A stretch of DNA of 64,000 nt from Rhizobium sp. 9140 (lineage in GTDB: Bacteria; Pseudomonadota; Alphaproteobacteria; Rhizobiales; Rhizobiaceae): assembly GCF_900067135.1 (NCBI RefSeq), contig NZ_FJUR01000001.1, positions 62,001-126,000 of the forward strand, in the 5' to 3' direction. Both the position numbers and the translations under genes were made by a program. Numbering within the stretch: the stretch's first letter is position 1; each line of letters begins with the position of its first letter. The notes beneath the pieces are model-generated. The model was not told the DNA's origin, searched no databases, and saw nothing but the letters and a program-made list of their open reading frames with translations. This document shows positions 47,740-55,852 of this stretch, piece by piece.

Positions 47740-47843
47740 TTATGACATCCAGTTCGCTCTGGACTCAGACATTTCACTTCGGCGAATGGTCTGATTTTCT
47801 CCCTGTTTTACCTTGAGAGCCGCTTTTGCGGCTCTTTTTTTTT
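47740..47843 (+). ncRNA. Candidate small RNA upstream of rcdA
   Basis: Three hairpins in a row on the plus strand: TCCAG/CTGGA (47748-47763), TCAGACATT/AATGGTCTGA (47765-47794), and the terminator stem AGAGCCGC/GCGGCTCT (47816-47835) followed by nine T. Between the second and third is an unpaired TTTTCTCCCTGTTTTA, a pyrimidine-rich stretch with CUCCC able to pair with Shine-Dalgarno sequences. No reading frame fits. About 100 nt, class of Hfq-type trans-acting RNAs; I cannot name the family. Confidence 0.65.
47816..47843 (+). terminator. Intrinsic terminator of the candidate small RNA
   Basis: 8-bp stem AGAGCCGC / GCGGCTCT, TTTT loop, nine T after the stem. The strongest terminator in the window; it lies 214 bp past the end of the MFS gene, too far to be merely its own. 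Confidence 0.88.
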
Positions 47844-47889
47844 GCCGTCGTTGCGCCTTCGGGCGGAGGTCTTCATCAAGGTGTGGATG

Positions 47890-47904
47890 TTAACCCTTTC
47901 TTAA
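47890..47904. promoter_or_regulatory. CtrA-type box upstream of rcdA
   Basis: Perfect TTAA-N7-TTAA (spacer CCCTTTC), 124 bp before the rcdA start at 48028. A CtrA site here would make a loop, since RcdA promotes CtrA degradation. Confidence 0.6.
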
Positions 47905-48027
47905 GAATATACTTGCGTGAAATGCGCTATGAGATCATTCTTCGTGCTGAGAAGAGCGGCGTTAGAAACTTTTTATCGACCCGCCCGTTACCTGACCGAG
48001 TGAATGCGTCTAACCAGGGAATGAAAC

Positions 48028-48546
48028 ATGTCCGAACGCGGATTGAACACCGTCAGTTTTGCAGGCCACGCCGCAGCATCGGCACAGTTCAAGGCGCTCT
48101 ACGCTGAGGGCATGGGGCTCGTCGAGGAAACGGCGAGCTATCTCGATGGCCACGGCCGCGCAGCTTCCAAAGTTCTGCCGCGCATGGCGTCGGTCCTCTA
48201 TGCGGCCGAATCCATGCGCCTCACCACCCGCCTGATGCAGATGGCGTCCTGGCTTCTTCTCCAGCGCGCCGTGAACAATGGCGAAATGACCCGCGATCAG
48301 GTGCTTTCCGAAAAGAACAAGGTTCGCCTCGACAGTTTCAATGTCGATCGAACGGCTCCTGGCTGGTCCGACCTTCCGGAAGGCTTCCGCGACCTCATAG
48401 ACCGCTCGCTCCGTCTCCAGAACCGCGTCGCTTTGCTCGACCGCGAAATCTACCGCCCCCAGGAAGCCGGCAGCTTCGTGCCTGACAATCAGAACGGCGT
48501 AAAGGCCCAGTTGAACTTGCTTCAAACGGCGTTTGGCGCGAACTGA
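48028..48546 (+). CDS. rcdA: RcdA-type regulator of CtrA degradation (DUF1465)
   Basis: 172 residues, helical, beginning MSERGLNTVSFAGHAAASAQFKALY and containing MASVLYAAESMRLTTRLMQMASWLLLQRAV. It matches the DUF1465/RcdA family: in Caulobacter RcdA is an adaptor that delivers CtrA and other proteins to ClpXP through CpdR and PopA. The last 15 residues are polar and probably disordered, as in other members. A perfect CtrA box lies upstream; a terminator follows 31 bp after the stop. Confidence 0.9.
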   Translation: MSERGLNTVSFAGHAAASAQFKALYAEGMGLVEETASYLDGHGRAASKVLPRMASVLYAAESMRLTTRLMQMASWLLLQRAVNNGEMTRDQVLSEKNKVRLDSFNVDRTAPGWSDLPEGFRDLIDRSLRLQNRVALLDREIYRPQEAGSFVPDNQNGVKAQLNLLQTAFGAN

Positions 48547-48576
48547 GGTATCAGACGGTTCCTATCAGAAGAAACG

Positions 48577-48598
48577 AGCCCGGCACGCCGGGCTTTTT
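48577..48598 (+). terminator. Terminator of rcdA
   Basis: AGCCCGGC (48577-48584) / GCCGGGCT (48587-48594) with a 2-nt apparent loop (opening to 4 in practice) and five T. Confidence 0.8.
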
Positions 48599-48684
48599 CG
48601 TGTCTGGTGGACGTGTTCTCGGCCATTAGCTGAGTTTGAGGCGGCCTCTCGGAGACCTCTCTTTAGATTACCCGACAAACGCAA

Positions 48685-48708
48685 AAAAGCCCGGCAAACC
48701 GGGCTTTT
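48685..48708 (-). terminator. Bidirectional hairpin, terminator of rpmE
   Basis: AAAAGCCCGG (48685-48694) / CCGGGCTTTT (48699-48708), 4-nt loop. On the minus strand six T follow; it lies 54 bp past the rpmE stop. It shares its GC core with the rcdA terminator 100 bp away. Confidence 0.8.
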
Positions 48709-48761
48709 CCAATAATTCCATGCATCCAGCGCGCCAAACGACGCACTGTCCAAAGCGAATC

Positions 48762-48983
48762 TTAGAGACCGAGGCCTTCGAAGCGCTTCTTGAACTTGGA
48801 AACGCGGCCGCCGCGGTCCATGAGCTGCTGGTTGCCGCCGGTCCAGGCCGGGTGCGAATGGGGGTCGATTTCAAGGTTCATGGTCTGGCCTTCGGAGCCC
48901 CAGGTCGAGCGGGTCTCGTACTCGGTGCCGTTGGTCATGACCACCTTGATCATGTGGTAAGCGGGATGGATATCAGCCTTCAT
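48762..48983 (-). CDS. rpmE: 50S ribosomal protein L31
   Basis: 73 residues from the ATG at 48983: [19 protein letters not shown], then [27 protein letters not shown] and the closing [11 protein letters not shown]. This is the form without the zinc-binding cysteines (no Cys in the protein). The open frame upstream is not part of it. It shares its 154-bp upstream region with a divergent ABC exporter. Confidence 0.96.
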   Translation of the reverse strand: MKADIHPAYHMIKVVMTNGTEYETRSTWGSEGQTMNLEIDPHSHPAWTGGNQQLMDRGGRVSKFKKRFEGLGL

Positions 48984-49137
48984 AACACTCTTCCTGCAGT
49001 TCCCGGGTCCATTTGTCGCAACCACTTGCGGCTGCGGGACCGAACACGATAATGAAGCCGCAGACCGCATTTCGGCCAACGTCTTTTCAATTGGATGCGG
49101 TGCCTATACATGAAGGCCTAAGAGATAACAAGGCCCG

Positions 49138-51033
49138 ATGAGCAAGGCCCGGCAGCAAAGCCGGATGACGGGATTTGGCCGCAAGACGCGTGAAATGTTT
49201 CGTCCAGACGCTGGGCGACTGGAGGACAGTGTGGCGATCGACAACGACAAGGCGGTGGGGGCCACGCGGAAGGTCCGGCCGCTGGCCGGGCTTCTTCCCT
49301 ATGTGAAACGCTATCGCGGCCTGATGGCCGGGGCCGCCGTCTGTCTGGTGGCCGCGGCGCTGACCACGCTGACGCTGCCGCTGGCAGTGCGCCGCATGAT
49401 CGACCACGGCTTTTCCAATTCCGATAGCGCCTTCATCAACACCTATTTCGCCATGCTGATGGTGCTGGCCATCGTGCTGGCGCTGGCGAGCGCCGGGCGT
49501 TACTTCTTCGTCATCACGCTCGGCGAGCGAGTGGTGGCCGATATCAGGCGCGAGGTGTTCGACCATATCACCCGGCTGTCCCCCGCCTTCTTCGACGTCA
49601 ACCAGTCCGGCGAGATCGTCTCGCGGCTGACGGCGGATACGACGCAGATCAAGTCGGCGGTCGGCGCCACGGCCTCCGTCGCACTGCGCAACATCATCCT
49701 CTGCCTCGGGGCCATCGCCATGATGGTCTATACCAGCCCGAAACTCTCGAGCCTCGTGCTGATGGCGATACCGGTCATCGTCTTTCCGCTGGTCGCCTTC
49801 GGCCGCAACGTCCGCCGCCGCTCGCGCGAGGCACAGGACAGGCTGGCGGGCGCGTCCGCCTATGCGAGCGAAGCAATCGGCGCGATCCGCACCGTGCAGG
49901 CCTTCAATGGCGAGGCGACAGCCATGGCGCGCTACGGCAGCACGGTGGAAGACGCATACAGGGCCGCACGCGGTGCGATCACCGCGCGCTCGGCGCTGAC
50001 CGCCTTCGCCATCACCATGATCTTCGGCAGCGTCGTCGCCGTGCTCTGGTTCGGCGCGCAGGATGTGCTCGCGGGCACGATCTCGCCCGGAACGCTCGGG
50101 CAGTTCCTGCTCTACTCCGTCTTTGCGGCCGGCAGCCTCGGCGCCCTGTCTGAAGTCTGGGGCGAGCTTTCGCAGGCGGCGGGTGCTGCCGAGCGGCTGA
50201 GCGAACTGCTGCAGGAACAGCCCGCGATCACCGAGCCCGCACATGCCAAGGTGTTGCCGCAGCCCGCCATCGGCCGGGTGGCGTTCGAGACCGTCCACTT
50301 CGCCTATCCCACGCGCCCGCTCGAAAAGAGTCTGAAAGGTTTGAGTTTTGCGGTCGAGCCCGGCCAGACCGTTGCGATCGTCGGCCCGTCGGGCGCCGGC
50401 AAGAGCACACTCTTTTCACTGCTCCTGCGCTTCTACGATCCCGATAACGGCACCGTCAGGCTCGATGGCATCGACATCCGCGATCTCTCGCCGCGCGGTT
50501 TGCGCAGCAGGGTGGCGATCGTGCCGCAGGACGTGACGATCTTTGCCGCCACCATCCACGAGAACATCGCCTTCGGCACGCCGGGTGCGACGCGGGTGGC
50601 GGTGGAAGCGGCGGCGAGCGCCGCGCAGGCCGATACCTTCATTCGGGCCATGCCCGATGGCTACGACACGCCGGTCGGCGAGCGCGGCATCACCCTGTCG
50701 GGCGGCCAGCGCCAGCGCATCGCCATTGCCCGCGCCATCCTGAAGGATGCGCCGGTGCTGCTGCTCGATGAGGCGACATCCGCGCTCGATGCCGAAAGCG
50801 AGACGCTGGTGCAGACGGCGCTCGACGGGTTGATGCGCACGCGCACGACGCTGGTCATCGCCCACCGGCTGGCGACCGTGCTGAAGGCCGACCGTATTCT
50901 GGTCATGGATCAGGGGCGCATCGTCGAGGACGGCACCCACGCCTCGCTGGTGCGCCAGGGCGGGCTTTATGCGCGTCTCGCACGGCTGCAGTTCGACCAT
51001 GGCGCGCAAGCGCTCAACTTCGCCAGCCTTTAA
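49138..51033 (+). CDS. ABC exporter, fused membrane and ATPase domains (MsbA-like)
   Basis: 631 residues. The membrane domain covers about 45-345 with six helices, the ATPase domain about 375-615. Walker A GPSGAGKS is at 416-423, signature LSGGQ at 520-524, Walker B LLLDE near 541-545 and the switch His576. It belongs to the TIGR02204-type MsbA-related exporters; lipid or drug substrates are both possible. The first 40 residues are polar, and a GTG start at 49231 would shorten it. Functions as a homodimer. Confidence 0.92.
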   Translation: MSKARQQSRMTGFGRKTREMFRPDAGRLEDSVAIDNDKAVGATRKVRPLAGLLPYVKRYRGLMAGAAVCLVAAALTTLTLPLAVRRMIDHGFSNSDSAFINTYFAMLMVLAIVLALASAGRYFFVITLGERVVADIRREVFDHITRLSPAFFDVNQSGEIVSRLTADTTQIKSAVGATASVALRNIILCLGAIAMMVYTSPKLSSLVLMAIPVIVFPLVAFGRNVRRRSREAQDRLAGASAYASEAIGAIRTVQAFNGEATAMARYGSTVEDAYRAARGAITARSALTAFAITMIFGSVVAVLWFGAQDVLAGTISPGTLGQFLLYSVFAAGSLGALSEVWGELSQAAGAAERLSELLQEQPAITEPAHAKVLPQPAIGRVAFETVHFAYPTRPLEKSLKGLSFAVEPGQTVAIVGPSGAGKSTLFSLLLRFYDPDNGTVRLDGIDIRDLSPRGLRSRVAIVPQDVTIFAATIHENIAFGTPGATRVAVEAAASAAQADTFIRAMPDGYDTPVGERGITLSGGQRQRIAIARAILKDAPVLLLDEATSALDAESETLVQTALDGLMRTRTTLVIAHRLATVLKADRILVMDQGRIVEDGTHASLVRQGGLYARLARLQFDHGAQALNFASL

Positions 51034-51041
51034 GTCCAACT

Positions 51042-51088
51042 GGGTATCTTTCCACCCATCTCGCTCATGGGCGGGTGGAAGTTTACCC
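51042..51088 (+). other. Hairpin after the ABC exporter gene
   Basis: GGGTA-TTCCACCC (51042-51057) pairs with GGGTGGAA-TACCC (51073-51088) around a 3-nt internal mismatch; there is no T-run. It may stabilise the mRNA end or end transcription weakly. Confidence 0.4.
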
Positions 51089-51242
51089 ATGAACGAAGCC
51101 CCGCGCGGCAAAATGCGGCGAGGCGGCGTCTTTCGCCCAAAGAGGCGGTTGTCTCTTCCCGTCCCCCGATGTCACTCTGCATCCCGGCTGGCGCTTCGGA
51201 GGTTGCGCCGAGCCGATCTCAGACAGTGACGGGAGGAACGCG

Positions 51243-52232
51243 ATGTCTGTCTTCAAATCCTTTTTGACCGGAGCTCTGCCAGCCCTGGCGATGGCTCTGC
51301 CGCTTGCATTCGGCGCAGGCAGCGCAAAGGCGCAGGAGTTTCCACAGCGAACCGTGACCATGGTCGTGCCCTTCGCCGCCGGCGGCTCAACGGATGTGGT
51401 GGCGCGCATCGTCGCGCAGAAGATGTCGGACGATCTCGGCGAGCAGGTCATCGTCCAGAACGTCGCGGGTGCAGGGGGCAACCTCGGCGCGACGAACGTC
51501 GCCCGCGCCGATGCGGACGGCTACACGATCCTGATGGGCACCGTCGCCACCCACGCGCTCAACCCCTTGATCCTGAAGACCAAGCCCTACGATCCCGAGA
51601 CGGACTTCGCGCCGGTCTCGCTTCTCGTGCTGGTGCCGAACGTGCTTGTGGTCAATCCGGAACTGCCGGCAAAGACCGTGGCCGAACTGATCGCACTTCT
51701 GAAGGCCGATCCGGAGAAATATGCCTATGCCTCGTCGGGCAACGGCACGCCGCTGCACCTGTCGGGCGAACTCTTCAAGAAAATGGCCGGCGTCAGCATG
51801 CAGCATATCCCCTACAAGGGCTCCGGCCCGGCGCTGAACGATGTGATCGGCAATCAAGTGCCGATCATGTTCGACAACCTGCCCTCGTCCTCCGGCCACA
51901 TCAAGGCCGGCACGCTGCGGGCGCTGGGCGTGACCACCGCCGAGCGGGCAGCCTCCTTCCCCGACGTGCCGACGATCGCGGAGACCGTGCCAGGCTACGA
52001 GACGTATACGTGGAATGCCCTGTTTGCCCCGGCCGGCACGCCCGAACCCGTCATCGCCCGCCTGAACGCCGCCGCAAAGAAGGCCATGGCCGATCCCGAT
52101 GTCGTCGCCCGCATGAAGGATTTCAGCGCCACCATCGTCGCCTCGACACCGGAGGAACTGAAGACGCATGTGAAGGCAGAGATCGACAAGTGGACGCCGG
52201 TGGTGAAGGACGCGAATGTGACGCTGGATTGA
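51243..52232 (+). CDS. Tripartite tricarboxylate transporter binding protein (TctC/Bug)
   Basis: 329 residues with a signal peptide ending SAKA (about 30). The mature protein shows the Bug-receptor pattern: QRTVTMVVPFAAGGSTDVVARI, NVAGAGGNLGA, ASSGNGTPLHLSGELFKKMAG and IPYKGSGPALNDVIGNQVPIMFDNLPSS. It would bind a carboxylate in the periplasm. The partner TctA and TctB membrane subunits are not in the window, so it is an orphan receptor, as is common for this family. Confidence 0.92.
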   Translation: MSVFKSFLTGALPALAMALPLAFGAGSAKAQEFPQRTVTMVVPFAAGGSTDVVARIVAQKMSDDLGEQVIVQNVAGAGGNLGATNVARADADGYTILMGTVATHALNPLILKTKPYDPETDFAPVSLLVLVPNVLVVNPELPAKTVAELIALLKADPEKYAYASSGNGTPLHLSGELFKKMAGVSMQHIPYKGSGPALNDVIGNQVPIMFDNLPSSSGHIKAGTLRALGVTTAERAASFPDVPTIAETVPGYETYTWNALFAPAGTPEPVIARLNAAAKKAMADPDVVARMKDFSATIVASTPEELKTHVKAEIDKWTPVVKDANVTLD

Positions 52233-52277
52233 TGGGGCGTTTGTAACCGGGGCACAGCCCCTCATCCGGCTGCCACC

Positions 52278-52305
52278 ACCTTCTCCCCGCGCGCGGGGAG
52301 AAGGG
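52278..52305. repeat. Palindromic intergenic repeat, copy 1
   Basis: CTTCTCCCCGCG and its complement form a 24-nt perfect palindrome (52280-52303). It is preceded by CCCTCATCCGGCTGCC. This resembles the palindromic elements scattered between genes in rhizobia (RIME-like). It lies between the convergent tctC-like and OmpA-like genes. Confidence 0.65.
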
Positions 52306-52358
52306 ACCTCGAGGCACTGCTTTCGCCACATATCAAAACGTCGAGCATGCCACGTCCT

Positions 52359-52380
52359 CTCTCCCCGCCGGCGGGGAGAG
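52359..52380. repeat. Palindromic intergenic repeat, copy 2
   Basis: CTCTCCCCGCC / GGCGGGGAGAG, a 22-nt perfect palindrome followed by GGCTAGGGTCAGG. It has a similar core to the copy 55 bp earlier, the two probably forming one mosaic element. Confidence 0.65.
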
Positions 52381-52429
52381 GGCTAGGGTCAGGAGCTGTC
52401 GCCGGGTCGGAAGGCTGCCCCCTGCTCCC

Positions 52430-53458
52430 CTACTTCTCCGTCAGCTTCAACTCGATCCGGCGGTTCTGGTCGCGGGCTTCCTTCGTGTCGCCCTCGGCGA
52501 TCGGCTGGAACTCGCCGAAGCCGGCAGCGACCAAGCGGCCGGGGGGAACGCCCTTGGAGATGAGGTATTTGACGACCGACGTGGCGCGCGCCGACGAAAG
52601 CTCCCAATTGTCGATATAACGACCGGAGCCCGACAGCGGCACGTTGTCCGTGTGGCCATCGACCCGCAGCACCCAGTTGATCTCGGCCGGGATTTCCTTG
52701 GCAAGATCGAGCAGCGCCATGGCGAGCTTGCCCATCTCCTCCTGCCCCGCCGGGTTCAGCTCGTTGCCGCCGGAGGGAAAGAGGACTTCCGACTGGAAGA
52801 CGAAGCGGTCGCCGACGATGCGGATGTTCTCGCGGTCCGACAGGATTTCGCGCAGGCGGCCGAAGAAATCGGATCGGTAGCGGTTGAGTTCCTGCACGCG
52901 CTGCGCCAGCGCTACGTTCAGGCGGCGACCGAGATCGGCGATCTTGGTCTGCGACGTCGCATCGCGCGCCTCGGAGGCCTGAAGGGCGCTCTCGATGGCG
53001 GCGATCTGGTTCCGCAGGGCGGCGATCTGCTGGTTGAGGAGATCGATCTGGCTCATCGCCCGGCCGCTCGCCTGCTGTTCGGCTTCCAGCCGTCCGGTGA
53101 GGTCGCCGATCCGCTGGTCGGCCGCAGCCGTGCTGCCGCTGCCCTGGTCGAGCAGCGATTGCAGCCGCGAGCGCTCGCCCTCCGATGTCTGGAGCGATGC
53201 CTGCAGATTGGCGAGCGAATCCTCCAGATCCTGCTTGCCGCTCTTTTCCAGCGCCAGAAGCTGGGTCAGCTCGTTGATCTGGCTGTTCAGCCGCGTCAGG
53301 ACCTCGTCCTTGCCGCTGATTTCGCGGCTGAGCAGGAACTGCGCCAGCACAAAGACGGAGAGCAGAAACATGATGGCGAGCAGCAGCGTCGATAGGGCAT
53401 CGACGAAGCCGGGCCAGTAATCCACGGTGCGCTGGTGGCGACCCCTGCGTAGCGCCAT
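52430..53458 (-). CDS. OmpA/MotB-like peptidoglycan-binding protein, motor partner
   Basis: 342 residues. One N-terminal helix (about 17-38, GFVDALSTLLLAIMFLLSVFVLAQF) carries an Asp at its start, as in MotB. A long coiled coil follows (about 50-190, with heptads such as LNSQINELTQLLALEKSGKQ and RLEAEQQASGRAMSQIDLLN). The C-terminal OmpA-like domain (about 230-342) has DGHTDNVPLSG and LSSARATSVVKYL. Paired with the MotA-like gene 1 bp upstream. No flagellar genes are near, so a non-flagellar envelope role is likely. Confidence 0.88.
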   Translation of the reverse strand: MALRRGRHQRTVDYWPGFVDALSTLLLAIMFLLSVFVLAQFLLSREISGKDEVLTRLNSQINELTQLLALEKSGKQDLEDSLANLQASLQTSEGERSRLQSLLDQGSGSTAAADQRIGDLTGRLEAEQQASGRAMSQIDLLNQQIAALRNQIAAIESALQASEARDATSQTKIADLGRRLNVALAQRVQELNRYRSDFFGRLREILSDRENIRIVGDRFVFQSEVLFPSGGNELNPAGQEEMGKLAMALLDLAKEIPAEINWVLRVDGHTDNVPLSGSGRYIDNWELSSARATSVVKYLISKGVPPGRLVAAGFGEFQPIAEGDTKEARDQNRRIELKLTEK

Positions 53459-53459
53459 C

Positions 53460-54539
53460 TCAGTCCTGTCCCGTCTCTTCGCTGGCCCGACGCGGCGTCG
53501 GCAGGGTCTTCCGGTCGTTATCGGAGAGACGCGCGGCCAGCTTGTCGAGCGTGCGGCGCATCGAGCGTGCCTCTTCCTGCTGGGCCTCGATCCAGTCGCG
53601 CAGCATCTGCTGCTCGCCGCGCATGTTCTTCACCAGACCCTGAATGCCTTCGGCAAGGCTGGCCATGGCCGCCGTCGTGCGCTGGCTCGTGCCGCCTTCC
53701 TGCGTCATGCGGCTCAGCTCCTCCGCGATAAGCCGCAGGTCCTCGGAGCGATCGCCCGCACTGACTTCGGAGCGCACGTTCACATCCGAGCTGACATCGG
53801 TCACGGAAGACAGCCAGTTTTCGAGTTCGGTATAAAAGCGGCTCTGCGCCCGACCGGCCTGCAAATCGAGGAAGCCGAGAACCAGCGAACTTGCAAGGCC
53901 GAAGAGCGAGGTGGAGAAGGCGGTTCCCATGCCGGTGAGCGGGGCGGACAGGCCTGTCTTCAGCGCGGACAGCACATCCTCCGTGCTGCCGCTTCCGGCA
54001 TCCAGCGACTGGATGACGGTGTTGATGGAGCCGATGGTGCCGAGCAGGCCCCAGAAGGTGCCGAGCAGGCCGAGAAAGACGAGAAGGCCGATGAGATAGC
54101 GCGATGTATCGCGCGATTCATCAAGACGGGTTGCGATGCTGTCGAGAATGGAGCGGAGCGCGGCGGTGGAGATCGCCATCGAATGGCGCTTGCCGATCAG
54201 CGCGCGCATGGGGGCGAGCAGAACCGGATCGCGCCCGACCTTGTCGGCGCTGCCGGCGGCGCGGAAGCTGTTGAACCAGCGCACCTCGGGCCTGAGCGCC
54301 AGAACATGGGTGAAGACAAGGAGGATGCCGATCAGCAGAACGCCGAGGATCAGCCCGTTGAGGCCGGGATTGCTGAGAAAGGCGGCCTGCGCCTGCCGGA
54401 ACAGGATGGCACCGACGAAACCGACGATGATGAGGAAGATGACCATGGTCCAGAAGAACACCATGGGGCTCGTCAGCTTGTTCGGATTGTAGTCCCCGTC
54501 CTGCTCCGCATCCCAGCCAGACAATGTCAGTTTCGCCAT
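53460..54539 (-). CDS. MotA/TolQ/ExbB-like proton channel protein
   Basis: 359 residues. Hydrophobic segments are at about 25-47 (MVFFWTMVIFLIIVGFVGAILF), 58-85, 148-172 (LIGLLVFLGLLGTFWGLLGTIG) and 200-225 (GMGTAFSTSLFGLASSLVLGF), the last two matching the MotA/ExbB channel signature. The C-terminal 120 residues are cytoplasmic and partly coiled coil. Together with the OmpA/MotB-like partner it would form an ion-driven motor distinct from TolQR and the flagellar stator. Confidence 0.88.
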   Translation of the reverse strand: MAKLTLSGWDAEQDGDYNPNKLTSPMVFFWTMVIFLIIVGFVGAILFRQAQAAFLSNPGLNGLILGVLLIGILLVFTHVLALRPEVRWFNSFRAAGSADKVGRDPVLLAPMRALIGKRHSMAISTAALRSILDSIATRLDESRDTSRYLIGLLVFLGLLGTFWGLLGTIGSINTVIQSLDAGSGSTEDVLSALKTGLSAPLTGMGTAFSTSLFGLASSLVLGFLDLQAGRAQSRFYTELENWLSSVTDVSSDVNVRSEVSAGDRSEDLRLIAEELSRMTQEGGTSQRTTAAMASLAEGIQGLVKNMRGEQQMLRDWIEAQQEEARSMRRTLDKLAARLSDNDRKTLPTPRRASEETGQD

Positions 54540-54786
54540 GCCGCTTCTCTCGATTCCCAGCCGGCCGCCCGGTCATCTCTCGGCCAGGCCCGGCCATATG
54601 GCGCAGACCCTACTGCATAATTTACCAAACCGGAACGGTTCGCGCACATATTCTGCAAGAGATCAACGACCTGGGCAGAGCAACGGCCGGCCCGGGAAAC
54701 CCGCGCCGGCGCGCCGATATCGACGCGGAAAAACGGCAGAAATGGGACGTGCCGGATGCCAAGCGGCCGGCACGATCCGGTCTCGA

Positions 54787-55587
54787 TTACTTGCCCGGCA
54801 TCGGGCGGTGCAGGACCTCGTGCAGCGCCTTGCGGATGTATTCGTTGCCGGCGATGATCGAGCCGTCTTCGATCGGCTTGTTCCCGCCATCGATATCGGC
54901 GATCCAGCCGCCCGCCTCGCGCACCATCAGCATGCCGGCGGCCAGATCCCACGGCATCAGGCCGCGTTCCCAGTAGCCGTCGAACCGGCCGGCCGCGACA
55001 TAGGCCAGCGCCAGGGACGGCGAGCCGAGGCTGCGGACGCCGGCGACTTCGCCCATGACATGCCGCAGTTCGATGAGGTGGTTGCCGTGGTGGCCGCGGC
55101 CGAGGAACGGCGTCCCCGAGGAAATGACGGAATCCGCCAGACTGCGGCGCGCGGCCACGCGCAAGCGGCGATCGTTGAGGAAGGCCCCGCCGCCGCGCTC
55201 GGCGGTGTAGAGTTCGTCGGTTGCCGGGTTGAGGATCACGGCCGTGACGATCTCGCCCTGACGTTCCAGCGCGACGGTGATGGCGAAATGCGGAATGCCG
55301 TGCAGGAAGTTGGTGGCGCCGTCGAGTGTATCGACAATCCAGCGATGCGCGCCGTCCGTGCCCTCGACCTCGTCGCCGTCCTCACCGAGATAGCCATAGG
55401 TCGGGCGGGCCTTCATCAGTTCCTCGCGAAGAATCTTTTCAGCCTTGCGATCGGCCTGCGACACGTAGTCGCCCGGCCCTTTCATGGAAACCTGCAGGTT
55501 CTGCACCTCGCCGAAATCGCGGGACAACGACTTGCCGGCCTTGAAGGCGGCCTGGACCATGACGTTGAGAAGGGCGGAACGGGCCAT
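54787..55587 (-). CDS. suhB: Inositol monophosphatase family protein SuhB, altered signature
   Basis: 266 residues from the ATG at 55587 (MARSALLNVMVQAAFKAG) with AGAGGAAG upstream. Magnesium-dependent phosphatase fold. GEDGDEVEG carries the first glutamate, and WDLAAG with a following EAGG the third site. The central signature reads DTLDGATNF where the family pattern is D-P-[LIVM]-D-G-[ST]-x2-F, so both the Pro and the catalytic-water Thr are replaced. Activity may be reduced; SuhB also has non-catalytic roles in transcription complexes in other bacteria. Confidence 0.88.
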   Translation of the reverse strand: MARSALLNVMVQAAFKAGKSLSRDFGEVQNLQVSMKGPGDYVSQADRKAEKILREELMKARPTYGYLGEDGDEVEGTDGAHRWIVDTLDGATNFLHGIPHFAITVALERQGEIVTAVILNPATDELYTAERGGGAFLNDRRLRVAARRSLADSVISSGTPFLGRGHHGNHLIELRHVMGEVAGVRSLGSPSLALAYVAAGRFDGYWERGLMPWDLAAGMLMVREAGGWIADIDGGNKPIEDGSIIAGNEYIRKALHEVLHRPMPGK

Positions 55588-55852
55588 TTCGGGCTTCCTC
55601 TGAAAAAAGCGCCGGAAAGAGGACCGGCAGATCGCGGGGCTGTCACAGAACGGTCGGCGACGACGGTATCCATCGCGGACACCGGGGATCAAGCCGACAA
55701 CGCGGCGGATCGTCCTGACGATCCACCGGGCGGCGCCTCAAGACCACAGATCCCCGCGAATTTCAAGTCCCTGCAAACCTGCCGAGCCTCACGGCTGCCG
55801 GAAGGGCCTTGTCTTTTCGAGATAACCGGATTCCACTGATCCCTGACAAACT

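Noticed and set aside
52430..54539. MotA/MotB-like pair as part of a Zorya defence system
   Set aside because: ZorC, ZorD or ZorE-type helicase/nuclease genes are absent; neighbours are suhB and housekeeping genes.
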